Positions 60,870 through 64,000 of a DNA stretch of 64,000 nt are shown here, in pieces (within the stretch, counting starts at the first letter, position 1; each line of letters opens with the position of its first letter). Source of the DNA: Marinihelvus sp942491555 (GTDB lineage Bacteria > Pseudomonadota > Gammaproteobacteria > Xanthomonadales > SZUA-36). A program made the translations under genes and the position numbers. The notes below the pieces were generated by a model that was not told the origin of the DNA, ran no database searches, and was given only the letters and a program-made list of their open reading frames with translations. The stretch spans positions 496,001-560,000 of the forward strand of contig CALOBN010000003.1 of assembly GCA_942491555.1 (NCBI GenBank). The letters are read 5' to 3'.

Positions 60870-60957
60870 AGTACTATAATCGCTAACTGTGTGTACCGGC
60901 ACTCAGCTTAAGAGCCTGCGAACGAGTTGCATAAACTATCTCTCATTGACCGGTTTA

Positions 60958-60973
60958 CCTGACCAGGGTCAGG
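60958..60973. promoter_or_regulatory. Palindrome upstream of the persulfide dioxygenase operon
   Basis: CCTGACC-AG-GGTCAGG, 7-bp arms, 56 bases before the TTG start at 61030. A dimeric regulator such as a BigR/ArsR-type repressor, known to control homologous sulfide operons, could bind here. No regulator gene is adjacent. Confidence 0.4.
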
Positions 60974-61029
60974 GAGTTGCTGTGTTGCAAGTGTAAGCTT
61001 GTCTGAGACTTTTACATCCGAGGTCAAGT

Positions 61030-61914
61030 TTGAAACCAATCATCCTGCCATTTTTTGAACCAGATTCATTTACCTGGAGTTACCTGCTTGCCGACGAGGC
61101 CGCAGGGAGAGCAGCCATCATCGATCCGGTGTGGGTCTATGATCCGGTAAGCGGGTTTGCCGACCGCACCTTTGTCGATCAGATCCTGGCCGCCGCTAAT
61201 GAGCACGGCTGGACCATTGACTGGGTGCTTGAAACCCATGCCCACGCTGATCACATGAGTGCCGGCGATCTGGTGAGGCGCGAAACCGGTGCGGAACTCG
61301 CCATCGGGAGGGGAATCACATCCGTGCAGGCCAGTTTTGCTCAGGTCTACAACCTGCGTGAGTTGACGCCCGATGGCAGCGCCTTTGACCGCTTGCTGTC
61401 AGAGGGAGATGTGTTGATGCTGGGTGATCTGAAAATCCAGGTGATGGAGACACCCGGCCACACCGCCGACAGCATCACCTACCTTGTCGGTGATGCCGCC
61501 TTTATCGGCGATACGCTGTTCGCACCCAACTACGGAACCGCCCGTTGTGATTTTCCTGGCGGTAATGCGCGGCAGCTGTACCAGACAATTCAGCGGCTGC
61601 ATGCCCTACCTGGCCAGACGCGCCTGATGCTCTGCCACGATTATCCTGACGCTGACGCCGCACCCCGCAACGAGGTGAGTGTCAGTGAGTCCAGGGAAAG
61701 CAATATTCATATCGCCAGGCACGTGACCGAGGAAGAATTCGTGACCATGCGCGAGGCCCGGGATGCCACCCTGGACCTGCCCCGTTTGCTGCTGCCGTCC
61801 TTGCAAGTCAACATTCTGGGTGGCGCAGCGCCACCCGCGCAAGACAACGGCGTCAGCTACCTGAAAATCCCCTTTAATATGAGCATTCCACAGATCCTGG
61901 ACAGAACATCATGA
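61030..61914 (+). CDS. Persulfide dioxygenase, Blh/ETHE1-like MBL-fold protein
   Basis: 294 residues from a TTG start; the ribosome site GAGG sits 8 bases upstream and MKPIILPFFEPDSFTWSYLL is the family N-terminus. The metallo-beta-lactamase motif is LETHAHADHMSAGDLV (about 67-82), with iron ligands further at TPGHTADS and FIGDTLF and CDFPGG. Blh-type enzymes oxidise glutathione persulfide to sulfite, detoxifying sulfide. Followed with 4-base overlap by two YeeE/YedE-type membrane genes, the pmpA-pmpB-blh arrangement of sulfide-responsive operons. Confidence 0.93.
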   Translation: MKPIILPFFEPDSFTWSYLLADEAAGRAAIIDPVWVYDPVSGFADRTFVDQILAAANEHGWTIDWVLETHAHADHMSAGDLVRRETGAELAIGRGITSVQASFAQVYNLRELTPDGSAFDRLLSEGDVLMLGDLKIQVMETPGHTADSITYLVGDAAFIGDTLFAPNYGTARCDFPGGNARQLYQTIQRLHALPGQTRLMLCHDYPDADAAPRNEVSVSESRESNIHIARHVTEEEFVTMREARDATLDLPRLLLPSLQVNILGGAAPPAQDNGVSYLKIPFNMSIPQILDRTS

Positions 61915-62345
61915 CGGAATTGACGGCATTCACCCCTGCGAGCGCCGCTCTGGGCGGGGTACTGATCGGACTGGCGGCTGTAGTTTTCATGGCCTCCCTC
62001 GGGCGAATCGCCGGTATTAGCGGAATATTGGGCGGCCTTATTGCCTCACCACGCGGTTCATGGAGCTGGCGACTGGCGTTTCTGATCGGGCTGTTGTTGA
62101 CCAGCCTGGCCACCTGGCAACTCATGCCAGATGCCTTTGTGCCGCGCGAAGGTTTCCCGCTGCCATTGCTGATCCTCGCCGGCCTGTTGGTTGGTTTCGG
62201 CACCTCGCTGGGCAACGGCTGCACCAGCGGACACGGTGTCTGTGGGTTGTCGCGCTTATCCGTGAGGTCGCTTGTCGCAGTCATGATATTCATGGCGGCG
62301 GGCGTCGCCACCGCCACCATACTGCGCATGGTGTTGTGGTCATGA
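61911..62345 (+). CDS. YeeE/YedE-type transporter half, first (PmpA-like)
   Basis: 144 residues, four helices. SLGRIAGISGILGGLIASPRGSW and LVGFGTSLGNGCTSGHGVCGLSRLSVRSLVAVMIFMAAG carry the YeeE/YedE (DUF395) signature G.GC.sGHG.CG, including the conserved Cys that passes sulfur species. Overlaps the dioxygenase gene by 4 bases and the next half by ATGA. As in other such operons, two short halves replace one long YeeE. Likely carries thiosulfate, sulfite or related sulfur species across the inner membrane. Confidence 0.93.
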   Translation: MTELTAFTPASAALGGVLIGLAAVVFMASLGRIAGISGILGGLIASPRGSWSWRLAFLIGLLLTSLATWQLMPDAFVPREGFPLPLLILAGLLVGFGTSLGNGCTSGHGVCGLSRLSVRSLVAVMIFMAAGVATATILRMVLWS

Positions 62346-62809
62346 GCACGGCGCAGGCAGTGACCAAACCGGGGGCCATTCCCTTCGGCCAGACCATCGC
62401 TGCACTGCTGTCCGGCGCCCTGTTTGGCGCGGGACTGGTTATTTCGGGCATGAGCAACCCGCAAAAGGTGCTCAACTTCCTGGCCCTTGACGCGCAGTGG
62501 GATCCCAGTCTGCTGGTGGTTATGGGCGCAGCGACCTTGACCGCGCTCATCGGTTTTCGGCTGGTCTGGCGACGTCAAACGCCTTTGTTTGACGAACAGT
62601 TTCACCTGCCGACCCGACGCGATATTGACCGTCCCCTGGTGCTGGGTGCATTGCTGTTTGGCCTGGGTTGGGGCATCGCAGGATACTGCCCGGGGCCTGC
62701 CCTGACGGCGCTCCTGATTGCACCCTCGGAAGGCCTCTGGTTCGTGGCCTCGATGATTATTGGAATGCTGGCGCAGCGGTTTTTATCGAGCAACAAAGAT
62801 ACAGGCTGA
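62342..62809 (+). CDS. YeeE/YedE-type transporter half, second (PmpB-like)
   Basis: 155 residues from the ATG at 62342 (ATGA overlap with the first half; the same frame is open upstream but that part is a shadow). TIAALLSGALFGAGLVISGMSNPQKVLNFLAL and LVLGALLFGLGWGIAGYCPGPALTALLIAP are the second-half signatures with the Cys of GYCPGPA. Four helices. Forms a complex with PmpA-like. Last gene of the sulfide module. Confidence 0.93.
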   Translation: MSTAQAVTKPGAIPFGQTIAALLSGALFGAGLVISGMSNPQKVLNFLALDAQWDPSLLVVMGAATLTALIGFRLVWRRQTPLFDEQFHLPTRRDIDRPLVLGALLFGLGWGIAGYCPGPALTALLIAPSEGLWFVASMIIGMLAQRFLSSNKDTG

Positions 62810-62855
62810 ATCGCAAGGTCACACCGTTCAGAAAACCCGGGGTTCAGGCTATGCG

Positions 62856-63863
62856 TCAGGAAATGGACAGGGTGAGTTTCCCCATATGTCCGCCCTCGCC
62901 CAACTGCGCCAGGGCCTGGCGCACATTGCTCATGGGAAAGCTCTCATGGATTTCGGGCCGCAGTATGTGCTCGCCGACAAAGTCCATGTACGCCTCATAA
63001 CTGTCACGATTGCCGGTGCCGATACCATGCAGGTTGGCGTTGCGGATAATCAGGGGAAACACCGTGATGTCCATCTCGACGCCGGCCATGTAACCGATAA
63101 TATTGATATGCCCACCATGACGGATGGCAGCCAGCGAGTTCTGTATCGTCCCAGCACCACCAATTTCCACGACAGCATCGACACCGACCCCTGACATTTC
63201 ACGCGCCAGGGGACCCCAGTCCGGAGTCTTTGCATAGTTAATGCCATGGTCAGCGCCCAGATAGGCAGCACGCTCCAGCCGTTCATCACTGGATGAAATA
63301 ATGATGACTTTTGCACCCAGGGCCTTGGCAATCTGCAGGGCGGCCAGGGCGACTCCACCCGTACCCTGCACAAGCACCGTATTGCCGGCTTTGATAGCCG
63401 AGCGGTCAACCAGTGCCGACCACGCCGTCAGCCCGGCGCATGGCAGACAGGCTGCCTCATGCGCGGTCAAGTGCGGCGCGGCGCGCACCACTGCGTCCTG
63501 GTGATAAACGCCATATTCCCTGAGAACGCCCGGCGCTTCCAGGCCCGAGGAGATGGCCCGCTCCTCACCGAGTGCCTCGCCATGCAGCCAATTCGGGAAG
63601 AAGGTTGGCGTTACCCGGTCGCCCACGGCAACCCGCTCCACGCCCTCACCAATCGCCTCCACGATTCCGGCTCCGTCTGAAAGGGGAACCAGGGGTAAGG
63701 AAACATTGGGCGTAAACTGCCCGGTGAGGATTTGCAGATCACGCGGATTGACCGAGGCTGCTTCGAACCGCACCAGGACCTCGTGGGCACCTGGTGCCGG
63801 TGTATCCAGATTTACTACTTCAAGATGTTCCAGCCCAAAGGCCGTCAGATTAATCGCTTGCAT
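62856..63863 (-). CDS. Zinc-type alcohol dehydrogenase/quinone reductase (MDR) family
   Basis: 335 residues, medium-chain dehydrogenase. GroES-like half contains APGAHEVLVRFEAASVNPRDLQ, PLVPLSDGAGIVEAIGEGVERVAVGDRVTP. The cofactor half has TVLVQGTGGVALAALQIAKALGAKVIIISSS (GxGGxA, about 165) and ADHGINYAKTPDW. The catalytic Zn Cys of classical ADH is absent (SVNPRD in place of GVCHTD), so it is a non-zinc quinone-reductase-like member. NAD(P)-dependent reduction or oxidation of a carbonyl; substrate unknown. Convergent with the sulfide operon. Confidence 0.9.
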   Translation of the reverse strand: MQAINLTAFGLEHLEVVNLDTPAPGAHEVLVRFEAASVNPRDLQILTGQFTPNVSLPLVPLSDGAGIVEAIGEGVERVAVGDRVTPTFFPNWLHGEALGEERAISSGLEAPGVLREYGVYHQDAVVRAAPHLTAHEAACLPCAGLTAWSALVDRSAIKAGNTVLVQGTGGVALAALQIAKALGAKVIIISSSDERLERAAYLGADHGINYAKTPDWGPLAREMSGVGVDAVVEIGGAGTIQNSLAAIRHGGHINIIGYMAGVEMDITVFPLIIRNANLHGIGTGNRDSYEAYMDFVGEHILRPEIHESFPMSNVRQALAQLGEGGHMGKLTLSIS

Positions 63864-63991
63864 GGATTTCCCTCCTGCTCACCGGCATGCCGGATTCCGT
63901 CCGAATTGTTCATTTTTCTGATGCAGCCCACGGTAGCAGACTTCACGCTTGCCGTGTCTGCACTAAATACCTGGCCAAAGCCTTGTTTTGC

Positions 63992-63997
63992 TATAAT
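63992..63997 (+). promoter_or_regulatory. -10-like TATAAT at the window edge
   Basis: A TATAAT followed by TGC in the last 10 bases, 130 bases from the start of the divergent ADH gene. It would drive a gene outside the window; -35 is not clear. Confidence 0.3.
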
Positions 63998-64000
63998 TGC

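Noticed and set aside
1..64000. tRNA, rRNA, CRISPR, IS or prophage features
   Set aside because: No TTCRANYC-type T-loops with matching acceptor stems, no regular direct-repeat/spacer series, no transposase, integrase or phage structural proteins were seen. Small or degenerate ones could be missed by eye.

Overview
The window (roughly 55-58% GC by eye) is a dense chromosomal segment of a Gram-negative bacterium, most probably a free-living, marine or sediment-type gammaproteobacterium. Evidence: many Sec/Tat signal peptides and lipoboxes, outer-membrane barrels, a NodT/TolC-type outer-membrane channel, cytochrome bd, a HiPIP, KatG, a MltB-type lytic transglycosylase, and gene pairs known from Proteobacteria (yibI/yibH-like, the pmpAB/blh sulfide module). 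The species assignment is inference. I see no rRNA, tRNA, CRISPR array, insertion sequence, integrase or prophage gene.

Layout. 1-5.3 kb: a membrane protein cut by the left edge, a SYLF protein, a secreted M28 peptidase, an EVE protein and a small class III cyclase domain. 5.4-17 kb: genes that together look like quaternary-amine (carnitine/glycine betaine type) catabolism: BKACE, hotdog thioesterase, 2OG-Fe(II) oxygenase, MFS transporter, GbcA/Stc2-type Rieske oxygenase and a trimethylamine-dehydrogenase-like demethylase. Between them lie an esterase, a glutathione peroxidase, a lipoprotein, PPK2 and a barrel protein. 17-22 kb: exported leucyl aminopeptidase, membrane-anchored GST-like protein, DUF819 permease, OsmC and CBS proteins. 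22-25 kb: two overlapping exported ureohydrolase-family genes, one with a complete metal site and one that has lost it. 25-30.4 kb: lipoprotein, CarD-like regulator, YaiI, thioredoxin-fold and DUF4124 proteins, then an ECF-sigma-region-2/HEAT chimera followed by a broken HEAT gene. 30.4-38 kb: M2 dipeptidase, SppA, a barrel protein and cydAB. 38-45.4 kb: small lipoprotein, lone sortase, TsaC/Sua5, DUF2235 hydrolase, lipoprotein HiPIP, PHP phosphoesterase, S4 protein, sulfotransferase-like protein. 45.5-56.4 kb: envelope genes, including a PAP2-DUF368 fusion, a serine hydrolase with duplicated beta modules, a DUF4956-like membrane protein, a NodT/HlyD/DUF3302 export operon, cardiolipin synthase and a lytic transglycosylase. 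56.4-64 kb: exported KatG, Tat-exported dienelactone hydrolase, SDR, a persulfide dioxygenase with split YeeE/YedE transporter, and a zinc-type alcohol dehydrogenase.

Most notable: (1) the PAP2-DUF368 fusion at 45510-47225, which would join undecaprenyl-pyrophosphate dephosphorylation and undecaprenyl-phosphate flipping in one polypeptide; (2) the exported ureohydrolase/pseudo-ureohydrolase tandem at 21971-25043; (3) the sigma/HEAT chimera with a decayed downstream partner at 29237-30241; (4) the amine-catabolism gene set at 5.4-17 kb, whose TMADH-like enzyme lacks the flavin-linking cysteine. Functions are read from motifs and remembered family features; no database search was run.
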